A stretch of 64,000 bases of DNA from Ramlibacter aurantiacus (GTDB taxonomy: Bacteria > Pseudomonadota > Gammaproteobacteria > Burkholderiales > Burkholderiaceae_C), in NCBI RefSeq assembly GCF_016722895.1, contig NZ_JAEQNA010000005.1, positions 248,001 through 312,000 on the forward strand, in the 5' to 3' direction. Within the stretch, counting starts at the first letter, position 1; every line of letters starts with the position of its first letter. Shown piece after piece: positions 16,649 to 26,500 of this stretch. The notes beneath the pieces were generated by a model that was not told where the DNA came from, made no database searches, and saw nothing but the letters and a program-made list of their open reading frames with translations. A program made the position numbers and the translations under genes.

Positions 16649-17410
16649 CTACATCAGCGAGAAGTCGCGGTCGAACTTCATGAGGTGCTGGCCGCCGTCG
16701 ACCAGCAGCGTGGTGCCGGTGAGGGCGGCGTTTTCCAGGGCGAACCGCACCGCCGAGACCACGTCCGCCGGGGTGGACGAGCGGCCCAGGGGCGACAGGC
16801 GGTGCAGCTGCTCGAACTTTTCGTCGGACAGCATGTGACTCGTGAGGGTAAGACCCGGGGCCACGCCCACCACCCGCAACACCGGCGCCAGGGCCATGGC
16901 CAGCGCCGTGGTGGCGGTCTTCAACGCCGCCTTCGACAAGGTGTAGCTCAGGAAATCGGGGTTGGGGTTCCAGAGCTTCTGGTCCAGCAGGTTGACCACC
17001 GCGCCTTGCGCCTGGCGGCCCTGCAGGTGCCGGTGCAACTCACGCGCCAGCAGCACCGGCGCACCGGTATTGGCGGCCAGGTGCGCCTGCAGGCCGGCAT
17101 AGGTGAAGCTCGCCGCGTCGTCGTGCTCGAACAGCGACGCGTTGTTGACCAAGGCGTCGAGTTGCCCGAAGTGGCCGCAGACCTGCCCGACCAGGGCGGC
17201 GGTGGCCGCCTCGTCGGCGAGATCGGCCTGGAAGGCCTCGCAGCGGGCGCCCGGGCAGGCGGAATTGTTGCAATCGGCAACCGTCTGCAGCGCCTCGGCG
17301 GCCGAGCCGCGGTAATGCACCGCCACCTGCCAACCCGCCGTCGCCAACCCCAGCGCGATTTCGCGTCCGAGCCGACGCGCGGCGCCGGTGACCAGGACGA
17401 CAGGGGGCAT
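16649..17410 (-). CDS. Pteridine-reductase-like short-chain dehydrogenase (FolM/PTR1 type)
   Basis: The ATG at 17410 (MPPVVLVTGAARRLG) gives 253 residues. The NADPH motif reads TGAARRLG, i.e. TG-x3-R-x-G. The Arg variant is typical of pteridine reductase and dihydromonapterin reductase, whereas most SDRs have G-x3-G-x-G. The NNAS motif and the catalytic Tyr-x3-Lys (SYTLSKAALK) are present, as is a C-terminal VDGG. Its position directly upstream of folB supports reduction of dihydropterin or dihydrofolate. It is divergent from the methyltransferase gene at 17442. Confidence 0.85.
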   Translation of the reverse strand: MPPVVLVTGAARRLGREIALGLATAGWQVAVHYRGSAAEALQTVADCNNSACPGARCEAFQADLADEAATAALVGQVCGHFGQLDALVNNASLFEHDDAASFTYAGLQAHLAANTGAPVLLARELHRHLQGRQAQGAVVNLLDQKLWNPNPDFLSYTLSKAALKTATTALAMALAPVLRVVGVAPGLTLTSHMLSDEKFEQLHRLSPLGRSSTPADVVSAVRFALENAALTGTTLLVDGGQHLMKFDRDFSLM

Positions 17411-17441
17411 GCGAGGGTCCACAGAGAAGAGAATCGGCCGG

Positions 17442-18536
17442 GTGACTTCCGACAAGACCCGCAGTGTAACGAGCGCCCTCCTGGCGCTGCTTCGCGCCAC
17501 CATCGAACGCTCGGGCGGCTGGCTGCCCTTCGACCGCTTCATGGCCCAGGCGCTCTACGCCCCCGGCCTGGGCTACTACGCCAACGCCTCGCGCAAGTTC
17601 GGCCACCTGCCGGCTTCCGGCAGCGACTTCGTGACCGCGCCCGAGATGAGCCCGCTGTTCGGCCAGACGCTGGCCGCGGCGGTGTCCGACGCGCTGGACG
17701 CCACCGGCTGCGACGAGGTGTGGGAGTTCGGCGCCGGTTCCGGCGCGCTGGCCGAGCAACTGCTGCAGGCCCTGCCGCGCGTGCGCCGCTACACCATCGT
17801 CGAAGTCTCCAGCGTGCTGCGCCAGAGGCAGCGTGAGCGGCTGGCTCCGCACGCCGCCCGCGTCGACTGGGCCGCGCAGTTGCCGGAGCAGATGCGCGGC
17901 GTGGTGCTCGGCAACGAGGTGCTGGACGCCATGCCGGTCAAGCTGCTCGCGCGCATGGACTCGGTGTGGCACGAGCGCGGCGTGTGCTGGCAGGGCGAAC
18001 GGCTGGCCTGGTCGGACCGGCCGACCGAGCTTCGCCCGCCCGTGGAGATCACCGGCTCGCACGACTACCTCACCGAAATTCACCTGCAGGCTGAAGCCTT
18101 CGTGCGCACGCTCGCCGACCGGCTGGTGCAGGGTGCGGCCTTCTTCATCGACTACGGGTTCCCTGAGTCCGAGTACTACCACCCGCAGCGCCACATGGGC
18201 ACGCTGATGTGCCACCAGGCGCATCGGGCCGACACCGATCCGCTGGCCGACGTCGGCGCCAAGGACATCACCGCGCACGTGAACTTCACCGGCCTGGCGC
18301 TGGCCGCGCAGGAGGCGGGCCTCGGGGTCTTGGGCTATACCAGCCAGGGGCGCTTCCTGCTGAACTGCGGGCTTCTCGACAAGCTGCAACACGCCGGTGT
18401 GCGCGAACGGGCCGATGCCCAGCGCCTGTTCGCCGAGCACGAAATGGGCGAGCTCTTCAAGGTGATCGGCTTGCGCAAGGGCCCGTTCTGGGACGCTGTC
18501 GGGTTCGGCTCCGGCGACCGGACTTCTACACTGTGA
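17442..18536 (+). CDS. MidA/NDUFAF7-family SAM-dependent methyltransferase
   Basis: I take the GTG at 17442 as the start (MTSDKTRSVTSALL), giving 364 residues, because longer starts would overlap the divergent SDR gene. The SAM-binding motif is VWEFGAGSGALAEQLL. The family signatures FDRFMAQALYAPGLGYYA, SDFVTAPEMSPLFGQ, GNEVLDAMPVKL and FFIDYGFPESEYY are all present. Homologues (DUF185) include mitochondrial NDUFAF7, which methylates an arginine of complex I; the bacterial substrate is not established. The DUF2905 gene follows four bases later. The start codon is the least certain part. Confidence 0.88.
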   Translation: MTSDKTRSVTSALLALLRATIERSGGWLPFDRFMAQALYAPGLGYYANASRKFGHLPASGSDFVTAPEMSPLFGQTLAAAVSDALDATGCDEVWEFGAGSGALAEQLLQALPRVRRYTIVEVSSVLRQRQRERLAPHAARVDWAAQLPEQMRGVVLGNEVLDAMPVKLLARMDSVWHERGVCWQGERLAWSDRPTELRPPVEITGSHDYLTEIHLQAEAFVRTLADRLVQGAAFFIDYGFPESEYYHPQRHMGTLMCHQAHRADTDPLADVGAKDITAHVNFTGLALAAQEAGLGVLGYTSQGRFLLNCGLLDKLQHAGVRERADAQRLFAEHEMGELFKVIGLRKGPFWDAVGFGSGDRTSTL

Positions 18537-18540
18537 CCCC

Positions 18541-18735
18541 ATGATCCGCTGGCTTCTCGTCGTCTTCCTCGCGCTGATGCTGTTCAGCTGGCTCACCCCG
18601 CTGCTGCATCGGCTGGGCCTGGGGCGGCTGCCCGGCGACATGCGCTTCCGGCTCTTCGGACGCGAGTGGTTCATCCCGCTCACCACCACCATCATCCTCA
18701 GCCTCATCGCGGCCGGCATCGGTCGCCTGCTGTAA
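18541..18735 (+). CDS. DUF2905 small membrane protein
   Basis: This 64-residue protein has two hydrophobic segments (about residues 3-22 and 46-62) separated by the conserved polar stretch LGRLPGDMRFRLFGREWFIPLTT, which is characteristic of DUF2905. It presumably lies in the inner membrane with both ends on one side. No function is known. It lies four bases after the MidA-like gene and 12 bases before the ROK kinase gene, so the three are likely one transcript. Confidence 0.88.
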   Translation: MIRWLLVVFLALMLFSWLTPLLHRLGLGRLPGDMRFRLFGREWFIPLTTTIILSLIAAGIGRLL

Positions 18736-18747
18736 CGCCCTCCTCAT

Positions 18748-19674
18748 ATGCGAGCCTGCATCGACATCGGCGGAACCAAGGTCTCGGTCAGCCTCAACGA
18801 CGCCGCCCGCCCGCGCGAGCTGCTGGCCCGGCGGCACGAGCCCACCGCCGTGACGGGCACCCCCGATGCGGTGGCTTTGCAATGCATTCGCATGGTCGAC
18901 CAGGCCTGTGCCGAACTGGGAGTCGACCCGATCGTGGTGCAACACGCGGCGGTCGCGGCCCCGGGACCTTTCGTGCTCGGCGGCGGCCTCACCGAATTGG
19001 CCACTCCCAACATCTGCGGCGGCCTGCCGGGCTCGGGCCGCCAACTGCCCAACGACTGGCGCACCGCTCTGCTCGAGGCCCCGCTCCTGCGCCGCTTCGC
19101 GCGGGTGCGGGTCGAGAACGACGCGGTCGCCGCCCTTGAAGCCGAACGGCGTTGGGGTGCGCTTCAGGGCGCGGACCACTGCGCCTACGTGACCTGGAGC
19201 ACCGGCGTCGGCTGCGGCCTGTGCGTGGGCGGGCGCGTGCTGCGCGGAAAGCACGGCAACGCCGGCCACCTGGGCCACACCTTCGCCACGGACGACTCGA
19301 CGGCCGTGTGCGGCTGCGGCAACGTGGGCGACATCGAGGCGCTGGCAGCGGGCAACGCCATCGCGCGCCGCTTCGGCATGCCAGCGGCCGAACTGTTCGC
19401 CGCAGCGCGACGCGGTGAGGTCCCCGCGCTGTCCATCGTCGATGAGATCAGCCGCGTCGTGGGCCGCGCGCTCTACAACATCACGGCCCTGCTGGACCTG
19501 CAGCGCATCAGCCTCGGCGGCGGCGTGTTCCTGCACAACCACGACCTGCTGCTGCCCAGGTTGCAGGCGGAGGTGCGGGGGCGGCTGCCAACGTTGACGC
19601 AGGGGTGCGAGTTGGTGGTGGCGGGGCTGGGGGATCGGGTGGGGGATTACGCGGCGGTGGCGTTGTTGGATTGA
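18748..19674 (+). CDS. ROK-family sugar kinase
   Basis: This 308-residue ROK protein begins with the phosphate-binding motif CIDIGGTKVSVSL. It has VENDAVAALEAERRWG with the catalytic Asp, the TWSTGVGCGL phosphate-2 region and a GNAGHLGH zinc-histidine segment. The ROK zinc motif is usually C-x-C-G-x2-G-C-x-E. Here it reads CGCGNVGDIE, so the third cysteine is Asp. ROK kinases phosphorylate glucose, fructose or N-acetylated sugars. There is no N-terminal winged helix, so it is an enzyme and not a ROK repressor. The specificity cannot be told from sequence. Confidence 0.85.
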   Translation: MRACIDIGGTKVSVSLNDAARPRELLARRHEPTAVTGTPDAVALQCIRMVDQACAELGVDPIVVQHAAVAAPGPFVLGGGLTELATPNICGGLPGSGRQLPNDWRTALLEAPLLRRFARVRVENDAVAALEAERRWGALQGADHCAYVTWSTGVGCGLCVGGRVLRGKHGNAGHLGHTFATDDSTAVCGCGNVGDIEALAAGNAIARRFGMPAAELFAAARRGEVPALSIVDEISRVVGRALYNITALLDLQRISLGGGVFLHNHDLLLPRLQAEVRGRLPTLTQGCELVVAGLGDRVGDYAAVALLD

Positions 19675-19676
19675 AG

Positions 19677-19697
19677 GGCTGCTAGGCGCGCAGCCTT
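19677..19697. terminator. Hairpin between convergent genes, possible terminator
   Basis: GGCTGC (19677-19682) and GCAGCC (19690-19695) form a 6-bp stem with a 7-base loop directly after the ROK kinase stop. Only two T residues follow, so it is a weak intrinsic terminator at best. Confidence 0.35.
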
Positions 19698-19749
19698 AAG
19701 CCATCCACAACCATTGCGTTCCGGAACAGCGGGCGCAGCGAAGTGCCAA

Positions 19750-20265
19750 TTACTTCAACTTGAAAAGGTTCGTTCGTACAGTCGCAGTCTGGCTTCCAGA
19801 CAGTCCGGTAGCCACGTTAATATTACCCCTCACCATGTATCTGGTGTTCGGCTCGAAGTTAAAGTCATTGATGCGAAATTTGCACATAACAACTCCGGTA
19901 CCGAGATCCGATCTGGTAGTGTGGCAATAGGAGATTGAGTGGACCCCAGGGCTGAGTGCAATGGCTTGGTACCCGGTAGGTAGCTGTCCTCCTTTTGCGC
20001 CGGGCAGGTCCACGTCGTCCACCTGAAATGCGATCAATCGATCCCGAAAAGTGACAAACATTTCCACCCGAGAACCGGATTGGAAATACACCTCGGATGC
20101 TCCTTCAGTCGTGGGGTTTCCGGTCAGGTTCAGCAGCCGCGTTTGACCAGGAATGACAGGCTCATCGTAATCAGCACCAAGCGGGTTCGTTGTACTTGCG
20201 CACCCGGCAAATACGAGGCCAAACAATCCCCCCATGATCAAGACGTTTATTGATCTCTTATTCAT
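19750..20265 (-). CDS. Putative lipoprotein, AT-rich and probably acquired
   Basis: The ATG at 20265 is preceded by a near-perfect AGGAGG (20270-20275 on this strand), giving 171 residues; a longer frame upstream lacks such a site. The N-terminus is a lipoprotein signal ending VFAGC, followed by a mature domain of mostly beta-type sequence with two later cysteines (SYCHTT, VVMCKF). I recognise no family. Base composition is clearly more AT-rich than the surrounding chromosome. It is the last gene downstream of the cdiA-like gene and its immunity candidate, so it belongs to that acquired block. A second role in immunity cannot be excluded. Confidence 0.75.
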   Translation of the reverse strand: MNKRSINVLIMGGLFGLVFAGCASTTNPLGADYDEPVIPGQTRLLNLTGNPTTEGASEVYFQSGSRVEMFVTFRDRLIAFQVDDVDLPGAKGGQLPTGYQAIALSPGVHSISYCHTTRSDLGTGVVMCKFRINDFNFEPNTRYMVRGNINVATGLSGSQTATVRTNLFKLK

Positions 20266-20313
20266 TAATCCTCCTAAAAAATCCATATGGATCTTCCGTA
20301 GCACGTATTGGCC

Positions 20314-20532
20314 TCACTCAAGCATTTCGATCTTCTCAATGTCTGTCCAATCCGGCACGCGATGGAGTGACTTCACATGCGCGTCAAACGTTGTTCCGGC
20401 TCGATCAGATACTTCTTGGTCTTCTTGCCATACCGCATCGCACTCAAAACACAGCAGAAAGAAGTGCTGCGGAGCATTGCGCAGCCGGACTCGCCAGACA
20501 GCATCTTGCTGACAAAAAGGGCAAAGCTTCAT
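20314..20532 (-). CDS. Small zinc-ribbon protein, candidate CdiI immunity protein
   Basis: The ATG at 20532 overlaps the stop codon of the cdiA-like gene (ATGA), giving 72 residues. It shows two Cys-x2-Cys pairs (CPFC at 4-7, CFEC at 28-31) spaced like a zinc ribbon, and an acidic C-terminus (DWTDIEKIEMLE). Immunity genes of contact-dependent-inhibition systems are encoded immediately downstream of cdiA and are family-specific, so position and coupling make it the immunity candidate. The sequence itself does not name a known family. The longer frame starting at 20634 lies inside the toxin region and is not favoured. Confidence 0.65.
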   Translation of the reverse strand: MKLCPFCQQDAVWRVRLRNAPQHFFLLCFECDAVWQEDQEVSDRAGTTFDAHVKSLHRVPDWTDIEKIEMLE

Positions 20533-23500
20533 TTTGGGAAAGCAGTGATAAGTTGGGTTGTTCCGTCGCGGACCACGATCTGAACAGAAGTCTGACCTGA
20601 TGTTCCGATGGAGCGTCCCATATTGACAACCCAAACTCGGTTGCCGTTAGCCTGTAGCGTACCTGGCCCAACTCGGGCAGCCCAAGCTTCGTCGACCAAT
20701 CCAAGCACCTGATCTCGGCTCACGTTGAAGACAGAGTGGACGGGCTTTGAGGAATTAGGTGCTGCGTGGTCGAGCACGTGCAGCACCCGATTCCCATGAG
20801 CCGACCCTGGGCTGTAAACGAGCCCTTCAGGGGACATCCATGCACGCGTAGTCTTGTCGTAGGTAAGCGGAGTCCCTTTTGCGGCAGCAACACCTGGCGC
20901 TATAGGGGCTGCCGTTGCACTAGCACCTGCCGACCCTGCGCCCTCCGCCGCGACCTTGTTGCCGACGGCTGCTACGCCCACGCGAACCGCCGTACCCACG
21001 TTCAGCGCAGCCTCGGCCCACCCCGCCGCTTCCGGCGACATGCCCAGCCCCTGCAGCCCTTCATTCAGGAAGGTCGCCTCGGGATTGCCAGATACAAGTT
21101 GCCTGGCCCCTGCGTACGCCGCGTCAACGCTCATGCCAACCACGGCAGCCGTCGCCACGCAGCCAACGACCGTGGCGCAACTTGCCGGGGCCGTTGCGGC
21201 AGCGGCCGCGACAGTTGCGCCACCTAGCACCGCCTGACCCGCACCAATCGCGCGGGTGCCGATCTGGTATGTGTTGTTCAGCTGCTTGCCTGCATCGATG
21301 GCGAGATCGCCACGCGTGTAGCCGAACATTCCGGGCTGATCGGCCAGCTGGCTTCGCTCGCCCGCAAAGTCTTCGCGGGAGCCAAGGTCGGCCAGTTGCC
21401 GCAGCTGTTGGTAGGTTTCACTGGTCTCGCGGTATTCGGCATAGCAGCGGACGAGCGCGCAGGCCGCAGCAGTTAAACGCGCTTCCTTTTCCGCATCCTT
21501 GCCTGCCAGTTGCTTGATGCGGTCCTTTTCGGCTTGATGCAATTGCCGATTGTTCAGATCCACCGCCACACCAGCAGCCGCACCGGGCACGTTTCCACCG
21601 CCGGCCAAGCCACCGATCGCAACGGCCAGGCCGCCCGTGACCGCCTGCGCCGCAACACGCGCGCCGCCCTCGGACGCCCCCGAATCGCGCAGCGCGCTTT
21701 GGATGTCTTTCTGCAGCCCTTCGAGCAGCGGTGCCGCGTACGCGGTTGCCGCAGCACCCGCCGCACCGGCCGGACCCCCAACAGCTGCACCGAGCGTGGC
21801 ATGCAGGGCGACGCGGCGAACGCCGCCTTCTGCCCATTCACTGGCTTGTTGCTCCAACTCCTGCTTGCGCTGCGGATCGGTCTCGTTTGCTGCCTGCGCG
21901 CGCAGCTTGTCCTCTTGCGCGGTGGCATAGGTGCCGATGGCCTTGGCCCCTTGCTGCCCCGCAACCTGCGTGATGGTGCGCTGCGCGTCGATCTCCTTTT
22001 GCACCTGCTGCGCATCGAACACCGGCGCGAGGCCGCTCTCGGCATCTCCCGTGCGCGCGTCCTTGTCGCCGGCGATGCCGCTGATGCCTGCCCTCGTGAC
22101 GCTGTTCGCACTGCCCGATACAGAGCCGAAGCCGGCGCCGCCGCCGCGCAGGCCCGCGCTGGTTGCCGGCGCGTCTCCCTTGGCTTCCTGCCCCACGGCA
22201 CCCGACACGCTCCCGCCGACGCTGCTGCCCCTAAAGCTCGCGCTGTTCTGTATGTCCACCAGCTCCGGCGCCTCGCCCTCGAAGCGGTTGCGCCCCTCCT
22301 GCACGGCTTTTTCCGAGCTGGTGATGGCCGCGCCGACCATGCGGGTCTTGCCGCCGACCTCCATGTCGAAGCCACCGTCACCCGTGCGGATCGCCGTCTG
22401 CTCCTTGACGCTGGCGAATTCGCTGTCGATCTTGCTGCGCGAGGCACTGCCGCTGCCGCCGCCGCCCGCCCCGAAGGTGGCGCTGCCGCCGGCGGTCTGG
22501 CTGCGGCTGCTGTACTGGGCGGTGTCCTGCAGGCTTTCCATGTGCAGGTCGCCGGCCACGCGGCCTTTGAACTCAGGCGCCTTGATCACCGCGCCCTTCA
22601 TGGTGAGGTCGCCGCCGGTGTGCACGTCCACGCCCAGGTCGGACTGCACGTGGGTGTTGGTCCAGGTTTTCTCGCTGCTGTCGCTGTGACCTTTGCCCGC
22701 GCTGGCGGCGACGGTGACGCCGAAGCCGGTGCCGCCCGAGCCGACCGTGTAGCCGACGCCGACGCTGGCGCTGGAGCTGCGGTGGCTGGTGTGCTCCTCG
22801 CCGCTGTTGCTGGCGGCCAGGAAGTTCACATCGCCCTCGGCGTAGAACCCCGCCCGGCCCTGGCCGGCGCTGATGGTGCTGCCCTGGACGGTGATGCTCG
22901 AGTCCTTGCCGGCGCCGGTGGCCTGCAGGCGAACGCCTTTGCCTGCCTCGAAGCTGGAGCCGGCGGCGCGCTGCTCCTGCCGATCGCTTTTGCTTTCGCT
23001 GCTGCTGGTGCCGATGCTGAGGCTGACCGTCACGTTGGCGGCGGCGGCCGGGTTCTTGGCGGCCTGGGCCGCGGTGTTGCCCACGGTCAGGGCGGCACTG
23101 GCGGCGGCCAGTGCCTGCATGCGGCCGCTCTGGGTGTCGCCGGCGGCCCGCGCCACCTGGTCGAGCGTGCGTGCGGCATCGATCAGCCCGCCGCTGACGC
23201 CCACGCTCAGGCCCGATTGGCGGTGTCGCTGCTCCTCGGTGGTGGCGGTGCTTTCCCGGGCCTCCTGCACGAGGATCCGGCGGCCCATGGCATCGACGGC
23301 GCCCTGGGGCGTCTGCACGCGGCTGCCGGTGACGGTGAGGTCGCCCGACTGGGCGTGCATGCGCAGGTCGCCTTTCAGGCTGCCGACGGTGCTGCCCGAG
23401 GCGCTGGCGTGGCTCTCGGTGTGTGCGCTCTCCTGCTGCTGGGTGCCGACGGAGATGCTGCCGGCAGCGCCCCAGCCCGAGCGGCGGTGCAGCTCGGAGC

Positions 23501-26500
23501 TTTGGCTGCTGTGGCGGTCGGTGGCGGCGTCGAGGGTGATCTGGCCGCCCAGGAGGGTGACGTCACCCTCGCCCACGACCTGGCTGCCGGTGATGTGCAG
23601 GTGGCCCGAGGCGAGCTTGCCGTCGGCGCCCACCTGGCCGGCCTGCAGGTGCACGGTGGCGCCCTCCAGGGAGCTGCCGTGGTTCATGGTCGACTGGCCC
23701 TGGCTGCTGCTGGCGTGGCGCTGGCTGGAGAAGGTGGCGCGGCTTTGGCTTTGCCGCTCGTGCAGCTGGCTGTTCTCGGTTTGCAGCGTGGTCGCGTGCA
23801 GGTCGCCGCCGGCGGTGGCGGTGAGCGCGCCGCGTTCGGCGGTGAGCTGGGCGCCGGCGAAGGTGGTGTTGCCTTTCGAGTAGGTGGTGAGCGAGCCGCC
23901 GGCGCTGAGCTGGCCGCCGGTGAGGGCCTGCTCGCGGGTGGACAGGCGCTCGCGGCCGCCTTCGCTGGCGCCTTGCCGGTCGGTGTCGAGCGTCTCGATG
24001 GCCGCGCGCACGTCGAGGGTGTCGGCATCGAGCAGCAGCTTGTCTTGCGCGCGCAGGTTGCTGCCGGTGATCTGCAGCTTGCCGTCGGTGCTCAGGGTGA
24101 TGTTCTGCCCGGCGAGCTGCGTGCCCTGGTGCTGGCTGGCCTGTTGCCGGTAGTAGCCGCCGTGCGCCAGGGGTACGTCCAGCGCATAGCCGGTGGCCAC
24201 CGTGTCGACGGTGAGGGCGCCGCCGGCATGGGCGTGGAGGTCCTGCGTGGCCTGCACGGAGGCGCCTTGCAGGTGCAGGTTGTTCTCGGCGTTGAAGCCG
24301 AGGTGGGCGCCGGTGATGGTGGCGATGCGGTCGACGTTGGTGGAGCGGCCGGTGCTGGTGCCGTGGGGGCCGGCGACCTGGGTTTCGGTGGTCTGGGTGG
24401 TGGTGCGGGCAATGATGTCGCGCGCGTTGAGGCTGACCCGGCTGTTGGCGCCCTGGCCGTGGACGGCGCCGCCGGCGATGTCCAAGGTCTCGTCGGCGTC
24501 CAGCTGCACGTTGCGCCCGGCCACGGTGCCGCTGTTCGTGAGGTTGCGCGCCTGCAGGTGGGCCAGGCCGTCGTGGGCGACGAGGGTGCCGCTGTTGGTG
24601 AGGTCGCCGGTGGTGCGCAGGTCGATGCGGCTGCCGGCGATGAGGGCGCCGGTGGGGGCGAGGTCGCCGTCGATGGGGCGGCGCAGGTAGACGATGGGGA
24701 CGAGCGCGGTGGTGGTGCTGCCATCGGGCAGGCGCACTTCGCGCGGCTCGAGCCAGACGATGTCGGTGGTGAGCAGGGCCATCTGCTCGGCCGAGAGGGC
24801 GACGCCGGGGGTGAGCTGGTATTGCTGGGCGAAGAGGTGGCCGGCATCGAGCAGGGCCAGGTATTCGGCTTCGGTGTCCTGGTAGCCGGCCAGGAAGCGC
24901 CGGCCGGTGAGCGCGAGGATCTGGTCGTCCACCAGGCGCTGCTCGGCGAAGCCGTCGCCGTAGCGCTGCAGTTGCAGGCCGGGGTCTATGGTGAGGCGGT
25001 CGGTGCTGGAGAGGTAAGTCTGGCCGCCCAGGAAGTCGGTGTCGGTTTGCACCAGGGGCTGGCTGGGGCCGCGCTCGATGCGGTAGAGGCGGTTGGCCGG
25101 GGCGGCGACGGCGAAGCTGGCGCTGGCGGTGGTGTAGCCCTGGGCCTTGGGGGGTGCCGGCGGGGCACGGGGGGCGGCGCGGGAGGCGTGGCCTTGCTGG
25201 TGTTGCTGCGCGTGAGGCAAGGCGGTGGCGGCCAGGCTGACGCGGGTTTGCTCGATGGCTTCCTTCAGGCCCTGGCGCAGAGCGGTGGCGAGGACGCTGC
25301 CGCGAAGCGGACCATCAGCTGCCGTGGTGTCCGCGCCCTGGCGATCGGCGGCCAGGGCCTGTAGCGGCTGGGCGGCCAGGGCGTTGCGCGGGACGACGGC
25401 GGGGGCGGCGCGCGACAGTGCGGGGGCCGAGGGCGCTGCGCTGGCATCGAGCGGCTGGTTGAGCGTGTCGAGCGCGAAGGTGTCGTGCTTTGGCACGGAC
25501 CAGGGCTGCGGCGTCTGTGTCACGCGCTCGAAGCTTTCTTTCCAGCCACCGTGGTGCTTTTGAGAGCTGAAGGAGCTGCTGCCCAGCTCCAGCGTGTCGC
25601 GGGTGCCTTGGGCGGCCAGATTGTTGGGCGCCTCGCCCAGTACCGGGGCGCCAGCCACGATGGAGCTGTCTTCGTTCACGCCGCCAGCCAGGGTGACGGT
25701 GCCGGTGGCACGCACCCGGCCGGGCTGGGTGGCGGTGACGACGGTTTCGGTGACCTGGCGTTCGGTCAGGTGGGTCTGGTGCCAGTCGGAGACGTAGCGG
25801 CTGTCGAGGTCGGCGTTGAAGGCTGCGATGGCCTCGTCCAGTTTGTAGGCTTGCTGCTGCAGCTGTTCGTGGTACGAGGCCAGGGCTTGCAGGGCTTCGG
25901 TGCAGGCGGGGCTGTTGGAGGCCTCGCACTGCGACCCAAGCGGCTGCGGCGCCTGCGGCAGGGTGACCTCAAGCCGCGACCAGATCGGATCCTGCAGGTC
26001 GTAGTTCATCGTGCACTGGTAGGACGTCGAGTCGTCGCCGCCGCCCATGTCGCAGTGGAAAGCCGGGCTCAGGTGCATCAACCCCAGCTCGGCGGGGTAC
26101 TTGCTGCCGGGCAGCACGTAGCGGCCGGCCTCGAAGGGCACGAGCGGGAGCTCGCCGAGCGCGTAACGCTCGTTGCGGGAGCTGGGTTGGATGTAGACCT
26201 TGTCGATGCTTTCGGTGCGGGTGCGTTGCTCGGTCACGAGGCCCGCGTTGCGGTTGTTCAGGGGCGCAGTGAAGACGATGTTTCGCTGCGCCTCCAGGCC
26301 GGCGCCGATGTTGTCCACGGGCCCGCGCAGGGTGAGGTCGCGGCCGCTGTAGACCAGGGCCTGGCCGGTGTTGCGCAGGCGACCGGTGATGTGCACGTCG
26401 CCCACGCGGCTGGCGATGACGGCCCGGGGCTCGTTGTCGACATCGGCGGTGATGGCCACGTCGTGGCCGTAGATGCGGCCGCGGTTGCGCAGCTGCCTAG

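Noticed and set aside
21510-25364. 1284-codon plus-strand frame opposite cdiA
   Set aside because: It is Ala/Gly/Val-rich shadow sequence produced by the repetitive, GC-rich haemagglutinin gene. No start context or family similarity supports it.
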